Shown: in pieces, positions 19,574 through 28,308 of the stretch
Layout of the letters: every line of letters starts with the position of its first letter
Position numbering within the stretch: position 1 is the first letter of the stretch
Source: Barthelona sp. PAP020
Taxonomy: Eukaryota; Metamonada: BaSk clade
DNA length: 64,000 nt
Assembly (NCBI GenBank): GCA_040182905.1
Contig: JARQWU010000020.1
Span: forward strand, 1 to 64,000
Direction of reading: 5' to 3'
Translations under genes and position numbers: made by a program
The notes under the pieces: model-generated
Database searches by the model: none
Told to the model about the DNA's origin: nothing
The model's input: only the letters and a program-made list of their open reading frames with translations

Positions 19574-21799
19574 TTACAGGTCTGAAGCAATGAATTCTTG
19601 GATTAGCGTATTATTTGGATAACGGTGACCACTACACAACAAACGAGTTCCATCATGGTTAAGGGCCATGGTATAAATATTCAAAGACACACGCACTTTC
19701 TGCAACACTTGACCTGTTTCTCTTCGAATCACAGCAAATGATTTGTCATATGAACCAGAATAGATCAATGAACCATCTTGAGAGAATATGATTGAGTACA
19801 TCCAATCACTATGAACCTTGTACTTTCTCACCAACTCTCTAGATTCAACATCAAATATCCTGACTGTGCCATTGGTATCACCTGTCACCCAATAAGCACT
19901 ATCGGGTGAGAAGTTGCCTGAGCTGACCCACTTTCCATCATGCCTCCACGTGTAAAGCTCTTTGTAGGTCTCCAATGAAAACAACTTTGAACATCCATCA
20001 TCGCTGACAGAAGCAAAGTACTTCGTATTGGGGCTGATACGTACAGATCGAACATATCTTTCATGAACTCGAAATTTATGCAACTTGTGTCGTTTGACTG
20101 TGTATATGCCAATTTGACCATCTCGCATACCAAAAGAAAGCAATTTGCCATCTGGTGAGAACCAAACATGGCTCACATCCATTGCCATATCAGAAATCAC
20201 TCTTATTGTTCTCCAAGTATCAACCTCAATGATATGAATTGCTGAACCAATACCACCAACAGCCAATAGTTTGGAGTCAGGACTAAAATTGAGACCAAGA
20301 GCCTTCAAATACTCCCCTTCATGCACAATTTCATGTGTTTCAGCGTTGTAGACTCTGAGTAATTTACGAGTTAATCCTGCAACCGCAAAAAAGCGTCCAT
20401 TAGAGCTGTAATCAAGGGCAAGAACTTGAGTATCAGGAAACTCCTCACTAAACACAGGCCTTTCTTCAAATGTTTCGACTGCTCGAAAAATTTGCTTTCT
20501 ATTTTCATTGAATGATTCTCCGTTATTGTTGTTCATAAGGTCATTCAATTGGTCAGTTAAATGAGTTGAAACAAGTTGTTTTCCCTCATTGTTGTTCATA
20601 AGATCATTCAATTGATTTGTCAAATGATCAACTTGATCTGATAATTCTTGGTTTATATTCATCCAGTTTCTTTTTTCTTCCATAAAATTGTCCACTTGAT
20701 CTGATAATTCTTGGTTTTTTCTTCTTAATTTCTTTTTTATAGTCTTGAATTCATCAACCTGCCTTGTCAAACTCTGAACCCTCTCTTCATACACAGTTTT
20801 TTCCAAAAGCCAACTGTTCTTTTCCTCTTTCAACACAGCATTCTCCTTCACCAACCTCTTCTCGTCGAATCCCAACCCCTCGAAACGCTCAATCAACATC
20901 TGCAAATACTCAGTGATCTCACTGAACGTTGGCCTGGAAGCTGCCTCAACAGTCAAACACCTCTTGATGATTCCAAACCCAGGTATTGTATCCAACAATT
21001 CTTGTGCATACGGAAGTTGACCCTTGATCAATTTTGCTATGACTTTCAACTCACTTAACCCTTCAAAAGGAACAAAACCAGATACTACTTGAGCCAACAT
21101 AACCCCAAAAGACCATGCATCAACAGCTGTTCCTATTATGTTCTCCTCTTCGTTGGCCAACTCGGGAGCAGCATATCTTGCAGCACCCATCATGGAATTA
21201 GCTGAACTCCTACCCGTATCACGAACAAGCCCAAAATCAGCAATTGCAGGTGTATACACCCCATCTACTCCACGTCTCAACAACACATTGTTAGGCTTAA
21301 GGTCTCTATGCATAACGCCTTTTCCATGACAAAACTCAAGTGCAGTGGAAACTTGCATCATAGTAACCAACTTCTCCTTCAAAGATAACTCTGGTATCAT
21401 TTCCTCCAGGTCGGCATCACAATATTCCATAACAACAGCCTTTTTGCACTCAATCTCAGTAACTCCAAACACCTGACGAATAAAAGGGTGATTTAAAACC
21501 ATAGGAAAGCATTCCCTGTTAAGTTCATCAGCAGTAATTTTTTCAACTTTATCAACAAATACTTTCAAAACTACAATCTTTCCATGTCTTTTGGCAAGAT
21601 GTAAGAGCCCAAATCCACCTATTCTGAAGTTATTTTCTACTATTTCAAACTCCCCTCCTGGAATATTGATGTCATTCGATTTCAAAAAATTATTCAACAT
21701 GTCAAAAGCATCTTCTTCTGGTTCTTTAACAATTTTTTTGCGTTTCTTTGCACGTTGTTCTAGTTCGTGTGACCCTTGGTTTTCTTCGAAGGTGAACAT
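19574..21799 (-). CDS. TKL-like protein kinase fused to coiled coil and WD40 propeller
   Basis: 741 aa from the ATG at 21799; the upstream in-frame start at 21805 is TTG. Kinase domain ~45-315: Gly loop reduced to GGFGLLHLA, catalytic Lys in VVLKVF, HRDLKPNN, DFGLVRD, APE (YAAPELA), DAWSFGVML. All key catalytic residues are present, so an active kinase is likely. Residues ~320-440 are a coiled coil with internal duplications (ELSDQVD twice, QLNDLMNNN twice). Residues ~450-740 hold WD40-type blades (e.g. LNFSPDSKLLAVGG, VRISPNTKYFASVSDDG, IIFSQDGSLIYSGS). This architecture suggests a scaffolded signalling kinase. The gene is GC-richer than neighbours and flanked by repeats, like the ankyrin gene. 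Confidence 0.87.
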   Translation of the reverse strand: MFTFEENQGSHELEQRAKKRKKIVKEPEEDAFDMLNNFLKSNDINIPGGEFEIVENNFRIGGFGLLHLAKRHGKIVVLKVFVDKVEKITADELNRECFPMVLNHPFIRQVFGVTEIECKKAVVMEYCDADLEEMIPELSLKEKLVTMMQVSTALEFCHGKGVMHRDLKPNNVLLRRGVDGVYTPAIADFGLVRDTGRSSANSMMGAARYAAPELANEEENIIGTAVDAWSFGVMLAQVVSGFVPFEGLSELKVIAKLIKGQLPYAQELLDTIPGFGIIKRCLTVEAASRPTFSEITEYLQMLIERFEGLGFDEKRLVKENAVLKEEKNSWLLEKTVYEERVQSLTRQVDEFKTIKKKLRRKNQELSDQVDNFMEEKRNWMNINQELSDQVDHLTNQLNDLMNNNEGKQLVSTHLTDQLNDLMNNNNGESFNENRKQIFRAVETFEERPVFSEEFPDTQVLALDYSSNGRFFAVAGLTRKLLRVYNAETHEIVHEGEYLKALGLNFSPDSKLLAVGGIGSAIHIIEVDTWRTIRVISDMAMDVSHVWFSPDGKLLSFGMRDGQIGIYTVKRHKLHKFRVHERYVRSVRISPNTKYFASVSDDGCSKLFSLETYKELYTWRHDGKWVSSGNFSPDSAYWVTGDTNGTVRIFDVESRELVRKYKVHSDWMYSIIFSQDGSLIYSGSYDKSFAVIRRETGQVLQKVRVSLNIYTMALNHDGTRLLCSGHRYPNNTLIQEFIASDL

Positions 21800-22214
21800 G
21801 GGCAAAAAAAATTAATGATGAAACATTGAAAAAATCTTTTCAACTTTTTTTTTAGCTTTCAGTTGCAATTCAATTTATTGTATTATTCAATAAAGTAGTG
21901 TGATATTCTGTTCAAAATTTGTTATTTACCTAAAAAGAACTGTATTAATACAAATCTTATTTTTGATTTCCGCAAGTTGTGATTTCAAAAACCGATAAAT
22001 TTGCAAATATTGACACCACTAAAAATATTTTGAGAGCGTTTTCCTTTGAAAAATTAATCGTTAGGTGGATAAACTTGTAATTTTTGACTTCAGCAGGAGT
22101 TCCATGTCATAATACAACAAACAAAGTTATTCTTGATTGAATAAATTGAATAAATAACAACCAATTTTTCTCACTGTAAATGCCAATATACTTGTTTCAC
22201 AACTACAGTAACAG

Positions 22215-22794
22215 GCCATGAAGCACTTTAAGGTTGAGTGAATGAGAAAGAATAGCGTTTATTTGGTTAAAGGCTTTACAGGCCCGATTAAACTGTTGAA
22301 CAATGTTTTTTTTCTTAAATGAAAGTTAGACACCTCAAACTTGGAAATGAAATGGGGCATAAATTTTATCCCAAATTGTCCTTGCCTGACAAAATTGAAT
22401 GTAAACAGCTTATTTCCTTCTCATGGCAAGACTTTCCCCTAGATAACAGCAATAAGATTTCTCCTTTCTTTTCTCTGAAAGTTAAATGTGTTGAACACAA
22501 CCAAACAATTGGTTTAATGTTTTTGAGACTTAATTGATCAAAACTTCTTCAATTCTTTGAATGCCAAACTTCTCTTGAAAGAACGAAAACAACAACTCAG
22601 AGGTGAACTTGAAGTATAAAATGATAGGCGGGTGAGGCAAGTAAATGTGTTTAATTGAAAACACCAAACCACACTTTAAGGAACTTCGTTGATGGTAAAG
22701 GGTCAATTCTTTGGGATCAGTTTGGTAAGATACGATATGGCTGAGAGTTCAAAGGCTTCCTGTTGAGTTATTTCAAATAAACAGGTGTTTGTCT
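22215..22794 (+). repeat. Dispersed repeat family 2, copy B (ends at assembly gap)
   Basis: Second copy of the 18736-19310 repeat in the same orientation. The 3' 150 bp (AACTTCGTTGATGGTAAAGG onward) is almost identical to copy A; the middle is more diverged. It stops at the N-run, which suggests that the assembly broke on this repeat. Confidence 0.8.
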
Positions 22795-22835
22795 NNNNNN
22801 NNNNNNNNNNNNNNNNNNNNNNNNNNNNNNNNNNN
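22795..22835. other. Assembly gap (41 N)
   Basis: Run of 41 undetermined bases immediately after a dispersed-repeat copy. True length unknown; a scaffold join in a repeat is likely. Confidence 0.99.
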
Positions 22836-22954
22836 CACACCGTATATAAAAGCTTTCGTATACCTTTTCTTGTACCTAACGTGAATTCTGAATCGGTTGA
22901 CCAAAACAGCAAAGATACCATGGAGTAATTTCCCCAACCCCAGTTAGTAAATAT

Positions 22955-23030
22955 AAATTAAAGCCTTTAATTTTGCCCTTTCGTCTAACGTGAAATTAAA
23001 GCCTTTAATTTTACCCTTTCGTCCAACGTG
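22955..23030 (+). repeat. 38-bp tandem duplication with internal palindrome
   Basis: Two adjacent copies, 22955-22992 and 22993-23030, differing at two positions. Each starts with the perfect palindrome AAATTAAAGCCTTTAATTT (odd centre C) and ends in CTAACGTG or CCAACGTG. A diverged partial relative (CCTAACGTGAATT) lies at about 22874-22886. It sits directly downstream of the minus-strand tRNA gene. Confidence 0.85.
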
Positions 23031-23084
23031 AATTGAAAGTTGTAAGTTGGGAGACTCGATCCTGCATACATATTCTTGTGTTGG

Positions 23085-23089
23085 AAAAA
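23085..23089 (-). terminator. RNA polymerase III T5 terminator of tRNA-Ala
   Basis: TTTTT on the minus strand directly after the discriminator base of the tRNA. Confidence 0.7.
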
Positions 23090-23162
23090 TGGACTATCAG
23101 GGCGTCGATCCCCGTGCCTCCCGCATGCTAAGCGGGTGCTCTACCAGGTGAGCTAATAGCCC
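23090..23162 (-). tRNA. tRNA-Ala (anticodon AGC)
   Basis: 73 nt with discriminator A, no encoded CCA and no intron. Minus strand begins GGGCTATTAGCTCACCTGGT. Acceptor stem GGGCTAT pairs with ATAGTCC, including the G3:U70 wobble that defines alanine tRNAs. D stem GCTC/GAGC; anticodon stem CCCGC/GCGGG around loop TTAGCAT; T stem CGGGG/CCCTG with loop ATCGACG (A instead of the usual T54). The internal B box is GGATCGACGCC. Confidence 0.95.
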
Positions 23163-24180
23163 ATATACAACTTCCAAAAAAAGACAATTTGGGAAATAAA
23201 AATTTGAGGATTTCTTTTTAACATTTCACAATAAAACGATGAAACAACCAAATTATTGACAAATAAGATTAAAAAAAAGAAAAATTAGGTTAATTGACTG
23301 TACCTGGGAATAAATAAATAAAATAATGTTTTATTGACTGAAGGCTTTTGGGCTCAAATAATTTATTGAAACTTTAGGTTTTTCATTAATGAAAGTTAAA
23401 AATCTTTGAATTATTTCTTTACAAAAGAAAAGAGCAAAATTGTCCAGTGGTGAAACAACCACATTTATTTACAAAGAAAGTAAACTCAGAACACTCATTC
23501 CAGCAAATTTCAGTCAAAAACACCAAGGAGGAATTGAGCGACTGAAATGTAATTTGAACGATCAAGTGGGGTAATTTCGGAGGAATTCTTCATTCCTATT
23601 TTTTTGTATTTTTGCAAAAGCAAAATTTTAAAGTTTGAACTTTACCTTAGAAAATCTAAAGTTTTTCAACAGATCAATTGGGCCTCGAAAGCCTTTAACC
23701 AAATAAACACTATTCTTTTTTATTCATTCATACGCACCTTGTTTATTGGCTTGGAAATAATTGAACTAAATTTCAGTTGATCATTTCTTTTTACTGAAAT
23801 TTACTTGAACAAGTTTTTTGAATTTACTTTCTCTTCTCATCATTATGGGTATTTCACAGCTGGTCCAATTAAAAAATAAATGCATTAAAATACAGAATTC
23901 ATTTGTATATATAAAGCTGCACAAAAAGAAATACATATGAGATTAGTTAATGTGTTTATTGTAACAACATCCTTCTTTTGGTAGAACTAATTGTTAAAGA
24001 TTTATCGGTTCAACTATTCTCCTCCTTTGATAGATAGAGTAATTTATAATTGGATCAAAAAAAAAAAAGCCTTCTTCAGCTTCACTATCACAATATCATT
24101 TATCGACGCTTTTCAAAAAATCTAACAAGTAATTAGGTTTCAATTGATTTTATCTTTCATTCAATGGTTCTAAGATGGAA
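23163..24180. other. Repeat-bearing intergenic region
   Basis: About 1 kb between the tRNA gene and the folylpolyglutamate synthase stop codon. Contains a weak family module at 23329-23372 and the family-1 element at 23449-23885. The remainder (23890-24180) is AT-rich with an A-run at 24058-24068 and no recognised feature. Confidence 0.5.
23449..23885 (+). mobile_element. Dispersed repeat family 1, copy with imperfect ~80-bp inverted ends
   Basis: Left end GTCCAGTGGTGAAACAACCA through AAATTTCAGTCAAAAA (about 23449-23524) is an imperfect inverted copy of the right end (TTTTTACTGAAATTTACTTG through ATTTCACAGCTGGTCC, about 23804-23885). Between them lie the GCAAAAGCAAAATTTTAAAG core, the AACAGATCAATTGGGCCTCG module and ATTCATACGCACCTTG followed by GGCTTGGAAATAA. 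No open frame of note, so a non-autonomous MITE-like element is the best reading. Confidence 0.6.
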
Positions 24181-24185
24181 ACTGA

Positions 24186-25520
24186 TTATTTTAGAAGAGT
24201 ATCAATTTCAGCGGCCAAATATAATGAACCAACAAAAATCAAGTCACCATCAAAACTGTTGATCAACGTCTTCGGATCTATTTTGGTACAATTGACTTGA
24301 TTTTCTCTGAAAAAATTAACAATATTATCATGTCTAGCAAAAATCTCATAATTACCACTTTTTAAAATCGCTAACGAGTCTTTAAGTATTGATTCTACTC
24401 GAAATATTCTGTTGTAAGTCAAATCAATGAAAACTCCAAGTTTCTTATCTTGTTTTTGCAAAGCTTTGTTCTTTGCAGACATTTCTTCAATCAGCCATTC
24501 CAATGCCATATGAATAGACTTGGGTGTGTGACATCCATCAATGGCTATGTGATTATTTCCTTTTACTCTGAAGTCGCATCGTCCAACAAGACGTGCATCT
24601 TTTAATCCCTTCCTAATTTCATCAGGAGATAAAGGTTCTAAGCCTTGACATCTGAAAAAACATTGCACCATTGCCACAGCAATTGCGGCATTCTCGTTTG
24701 AAAAAGGACCAGCAATTCCAAAGTTTGAAATTACACCTTTTCCGTAAGGTTCAACTGTAATACAATGATTTAACATCACTTCCTCTTCCAATTCAGAGTT
24801 TTGAGGAGCAATAAAACAGGGAATCGATGGTTTCACAATACCTAATTTTGCTTTGATAATATCTAACAATGTTTCTCCCAAGATTTCTTGATGATCAAAA
24901 TCAATTCTACTTATACCAGTGACCATGGGCTTACAAATATTTGTCGAGTCATCTTTTCCACCAATCCCAGTTTCCAAAATCAAAACATCTGGTTTATATA
25001 ATTCTGATGCAATAAATGCCGCACCTGTCATAAAACGAAAAAAAGCAGGTGCAATTTCGTCGTTGTCCATATCTACAAATCTATTCCAAGTTTCAACGAT
25101 GGAATTTTCAAAATATTCTTTATTCACATCACCATTGAATAAAATTCGTTCAGACACATCTCTAATATGTGGAGATGAAAATCTGATGGTATTTAGATTG
25201 CGAATTCTCAGAAGAGAATCGATAAATGCACATATTGATCCTTTGCCCTTTGTTCCAGCTACATGAATTGTAGGAATATCAATATTCGTGTGAATTTTGT
25301 CAAAAAAATCTTTAGTAATATCATTGGGATTGGATTTCAATTTCATTAAAGTTTCCTGATTGGACATCAATGAATTGAATATTTGTTGGGGATTGGATGT
25401 CTTTTCCAGTTTGTGAATATGTTCTTTTCTGAAATTCTCAATAGAATTGATATTTCCAAATTTTGAATTTAATATATTGATAAATATGTTATTTTTGTTG
25501 TGTCTTATACTTTTAATCAT
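24186..25520 (-). CDS. Folylpolyglutamate synthase / dihydrofolate synthase family
   Basis: Mur-ligase-fold enzyme adding glutamate to folates with ATP. P-loop GTKGKGS at ~88, SSPHIRDVSERI (~115, the folate-binding region), ETGIGGKDDSTN (~182, family GLGGRLDATN-like), RIDFDHQEILGETL (~205) and GCHTPKSI (~330). Length 444 aa is usual for bacterial FolC and eukaryotic FPGS. Two positions of the GLGGRLDATN motif are changed (GKDDSTN), and the metal-site stretch GLDH reads DFDH, so substrate preference may differ. The start MIKSIRHNKNN has no clear transit peptide. Divergent from the NagB-like gene with a 283-bp AT-rich spacer. Confidence 0.82.
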   Translation of the reverse strand: MIKSIRHNKNNIFINILNSKFGNINSIENFRKEHIHKLEKTSNPQQIFNSLMSNQETLMKLKSNPNDITKDFFDKIHTNIDIPTIHVAGTKGKGSICAFIDSLLRIRNLNTIRFSSPHIRDVSERILFNGDVNKEYFENSIVETWNRFVDMDNDEIAPAFFRFMTGAAFIASELYKPDVLILETGIGGKDDSTNICKPMVTGISRIDFDHQEILGETLLDIIKAKLGIVKPSIPCFIAPQNSELEEEVMLNHCITVEPYGKGVISNFGIAGPFSNENAAIAVAMVQCFFRCQGLEPLSPDEIRKGLKDARLVGRCDFRVKGNNHIAIDGCHTPKSIHMALEWLIEEMSAKNKALQKQDKKLGVFIDLTYNRIFRVESILKDSLAILKSGNYEIFARHDNIVNFFRENQVNCTKIDPKTLINSFDGDLIFVGSLYLAAEIDTLLK

Positions 25521-25803
25521 TCATTTAAATGGTTATAACAATAAATTATGAATTTGAAATTTATAATAATTACAAATCACTTACTCTCTTTAACACTTCC
25601 TTATATCACATTTTAGCTGTTTCCATCAACTTAAACAAATGAGAATTTTTAAATTGTTTTTTTTAACAGAAGAAACTATACCTGATATTCCATGTTAATG
25701 GTAATGAAATAAATTCTCACTTGCATATTCAGAAACTTTATGGGTTGACTTCTTTAATTTTCTCTTGTTTTCAACTTTCAATCATTTTTTTTCAAGATAA
25801 CGA

Positions 25804-26859
25804 ATGAGCGATATCAAATTAATCATTAATCCTACCGAAACCAAGTTGTTGGCACAATGTAATTTGGATATTCATGACCGAGTTGTGGATATAATCAAAG
25901 AAAGAGGAAGAGCAAATATTTTATTGGCAAGAGGCAGATCAACTCAATTTTTTCATTCTGCATTAAGTTTATGTGCGATGTATTATACTGACAAGACAGT
26001 TAAAATGATTGACTTTTCGAAAATACATTTGTATTATGTTTCTGAATTTATTTTTGACCAAGGTAATATGAATAGTACTGAATATGCCACATTATTGAAC
26101 AATATGTCACAAGATCCTTTTCTAATAAATGCTTCTGGAACGTTAAATTTCCCACCAGAGAATTGTCATTTATTTGATGTCACGATACCTTTTGTTGACA
26201 TGGAAGAATACATAAAGGAATATCGTAGGTCAATATTGTTAGCTGGTGGTATTGATCTTGCTGTTTTGGGTGTTGGTGCCAACGGTCGTGTTGGGTTTAA
26301 TGAGCCGGGATCTAATATTGACAGTTCAGCAAAAATAGTTCATCTTAATGAGAAAACTCAAAAGGAACTGAATCATTATGGAGATCTGGCTTCTTTTGAC
26401 ATCAAGCACTCATTTACACTTGGTATTCCTGATATTTTATCTTGTCGAGAGATATTTGTCTTTGCTCTTGCAGCAGAAAAGAAAGAAGCTATTCGTCAAT
26501 TAATATTTGAAGAGCCAACATCACGATGGCCCATTTCATGGCTCAGATATCATTCTAATGTTACTGTCATAACCTCTGACCAGGCTTTAGGATTTGAAAT
26601 AAACAGCAATGATGTTACGATTGCAGAATTGAAGGAACATTTGGCTGCTGATGAAACTGTACGCTCAAGAAGAGCTTCTCTTTCTAAGTTTCAATCTAAT
26701 CAGGGTAAAATTATTCCTGTTGCGGTTCCTTTACCTTCACAACCTTCTGAATATGTGGCAGTGAAGAATATCGATTTATCAAAAAGAAACACTTCTTTCA
26801 GTCCAACGGAATTAATGAGTACGTCTTATAGTAAACTGGATCAATTTTTAGTCAATTAA
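25804..26859 (+). CDS. NagB/glucosamine-6-phosphate isomerase-like protein with degraded active site
   Basis: 351 aa, NagB/RpiA fold. Recognisable landmarks: LLARGRST (phosphate loop), IHLYYVSEF, LGVGANGRVGFNEPGS, HSFTLGIPDIL, WLRYHSNVTVI. Compared with classical glucosamine-6-phosphate deaminase, Asp72 of DEY is Ser (VSEF), and D141 and H143 in NDGH are Asn and Arg (ANGR); only the Glu of FNEPGS remains. The C-terminal ~70 residues are a non-conserved tail. Loss of the general base and the His suggests a pseudoenzyme or a changed reaction. It is distinct from the 5480-7606 fusion and lacks the LmbE half. Confidence 0.75.
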   Translation: MSDIKLIINPTETKLLAQCNLDIHDRVVDIIKERGRANILLARGRSTQFFHSALSLCAMYYTDKTVKMIDFSKIHLYYVSEFIFDQGNMNSTEYATLLNNMSQDPFLINASGTLNFPPENCHLFDVTIPFVDMEEYIKEYRRSILLAGGIDLAVLGVGANGRVGFNEPGSNIDSSAKIVHLNEKTQKELNHYGDLASFDIKHSFTLGIPDILSCREIFVFALAAEKKEAIRQLIFEEPTSRWPISWLRYHSNVTVITSDQALGFEINSNDVTIAELKEHLAADETVRSRRASLSKFQSNQGKIIPVAVPLPSQPSEYVAVKNIDLSKRNTSFSPTELMSTSYSKLDQFLVN

Positions 26860-26904
26860 CATTGTAAATAAATTATATAATCATCACTTTTTTTTTGGAA
26901 AAAT

Positions 26905-27939
26905 ATGACCTCAAATGAATCTTTAACCATCTGGATTGATGGTTGCTTTGACATGATGCATTATGGGCATGCTAATGCATGTAGACAAGCAAAAATTGCA
27001 TCAAAAGGAGGAAAAGTTATTGCGGGTGTTCATTCTGATGAAATTATTGAATTGAATAAAGGACCAACTGTTTTAACTTTGAAAGAAAGAGCAGCATTTC
27101 TCAGAAATATTAGATGGGTTGATGAAGTCTTTGAAAGTGCTCCTTGGGTGACTAATATTGATGTTTTAAACAAATGCAATGTTGATTATGCTGTTCATGG
27201 AGAAGATATTGTCATTGGAGCTGATGGAGTTGATTGTTATGGTGAGATTAAAGAAGCAGGAAAATTTATGGTAATTAAAAGAACTTCCGGTGTATCTACC
27301 ACTAATGTGTTAACTAGAATATTAGATTATGGTGTTGAGAACAGCCATAAGGGAGTGGAATCCAAATGGTCTAAAGGACATGATTTTTTGGCCACTTCAG
27401 CAAGGTTCAGTCAATTTTCTCCTGATAAGGAACCAAAATTGACTGATATTATTGGTTTATGTCATGGTTCTTTTGATTTATTCCATTGTGGTCATGTTTC
27501 ATTGTTTGAAGAAGCCAAAAAAAATTGTGATTACCTGTATGTTTCCTTGATTGCAGATGAAGAATTAAAAAAGAATGATGAAGAAGCCTTTATGACCTTG
27601 ATGGAACGAGCACTTTCTGTTCTCTCTTCCAAGTATGTTGATAATGTTATAATTGGCACTAACTACACGTTGCAAGAGTTTGTTTTGGATTCTTTCAATG
27701 TAAATAAGGTTTTTACCTCTGTCAATAGCAATGATAGGCGATTTGAAGGTGTTGATTCAGCAAAAATTCTATTTTTAACTTCCCAATTTGATTATATGAG
27801 TAAATCTCATCTTATCAAACGAATTCAAGATAGTAGGATTGTTTATGAAGAAAGAAATAAAAATAAACAAGAAAAAGAGGAAAAAATGTTAAAAGATGGT
27901 GGTCAAGTTCATTCTCTTGATGTTACCATGTTATCTTGA
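26905..27939 (+). CDS. PCYT2: Ethanolamine-phosphate cytidylyltransferase
   Basis: Makes CDP-ethanolamine from CTP and phosphoethanolamine in the Kennedy pathway. Two tandem cytidylyltransferase domains: N-terminal with GCFDMMHYGHANACRQA (HxGH at ~18) and RTSGVSTTNVL (~132), C-terminal with HGSFDLFHCGHVSLFEEA (HxGH ~188). The second domain lacks the RTxGIST motif (it reads SQFDYMSKSHL), so only the first half is likely catalytic there. Length 344 aa matches the family (~323-389). ATG follows a T-rich tract, 45 bp after the stop of the NagB-like gene. Confidence 0.92.
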   Translation: MTSNESLTIWIDGCFDMMHYGHANACRQAKIASKGGKVIAGVHSDEIIELNKGPTVLTLKERAAFLRNIRWVDEVFESAPWVTNIDVLNKCNVDYAVHGEDIVIGADGVDCYGEIKEAGKFMVIKRTSGVSTTNVLTRILDYGVENSHKGVESKWSKGHDFLATSARFSQFSPDKEPKLTDIIGLCHGSFDLFHCGHVSLFEEAKKNCDYLYVSLIADEELKKNDEEAFMTLMERALSVLSSKYVDNVIIGTNYTLQEFVLDSFNVNKVFTSVNSNDRRFEGVDSAKILFLTSQFDYMSKSHLIKRIQDSRIVYEERNKNKQEKEEKMLKDGGQVHSLDVTMLS

Positions 27940-28183
27940 ATAAATTTTTCCAATTTTTTTTCTTTTTTGTCCTCGTGAGGGGTATTTTTTTTTGGACCTA
28001 CATCAATTTTGAACAAGAACAATTTTTCAAATTTTTTGCCTTGATTTTAGTCACATCAATTGTTATAAGGTACATATTACTGAAATCTTCAATTCATATG
28101 CTCATTGAAAAAAAGGACTGAACGAGAAAAGATAACGAATTATTTCTTTTTCAAACCTTGCATTTTTTCATACACCCCCCTCC

Positions 28184-28206
28184 AAAAAAAAAAAAAAAAA
28201 AAAAAA
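28184..28206. repeat. A23 homopolymer between convergent genes
   Basis: Uninterrupted run of A preceded by CACCCCCCTCC, lying between the convergent ends of the cytidylyltransferase and CH-domain genes. Length may be unreliable because of sequencing. Confidence 0.8.
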
Positions 28207-28308
28207 TTTCCTATTTATACAATCAGTGAGTCAGAAGTTTTGAAATGTATATCAAGTTTTTAATAATTGAATTAAGCAAAAAACCATCCCAATTTCATTT
28301 TATCCTTC

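Larger units (their letters stand above)
21800..23089. other. Repeat-rich intergenic region with assembly gap
   Basis: About 1.3 kb upstream of the kinase gene. An AT-rich unique part (21800-22210) is followed by repeat family 2 copy B, the N-run, a segment with TATATAAAAG at about 22843 and the 38-bp tandem duplication. No protein-coding gene is supported. Confidence 0.5.

Noticed and set aside
27936-28121. 61-codon frame after the cytidylyltransferase
   Set aside because: Low-complexity F-rich translation of T-rich 3' DNA that overlaps the end of a real gene.
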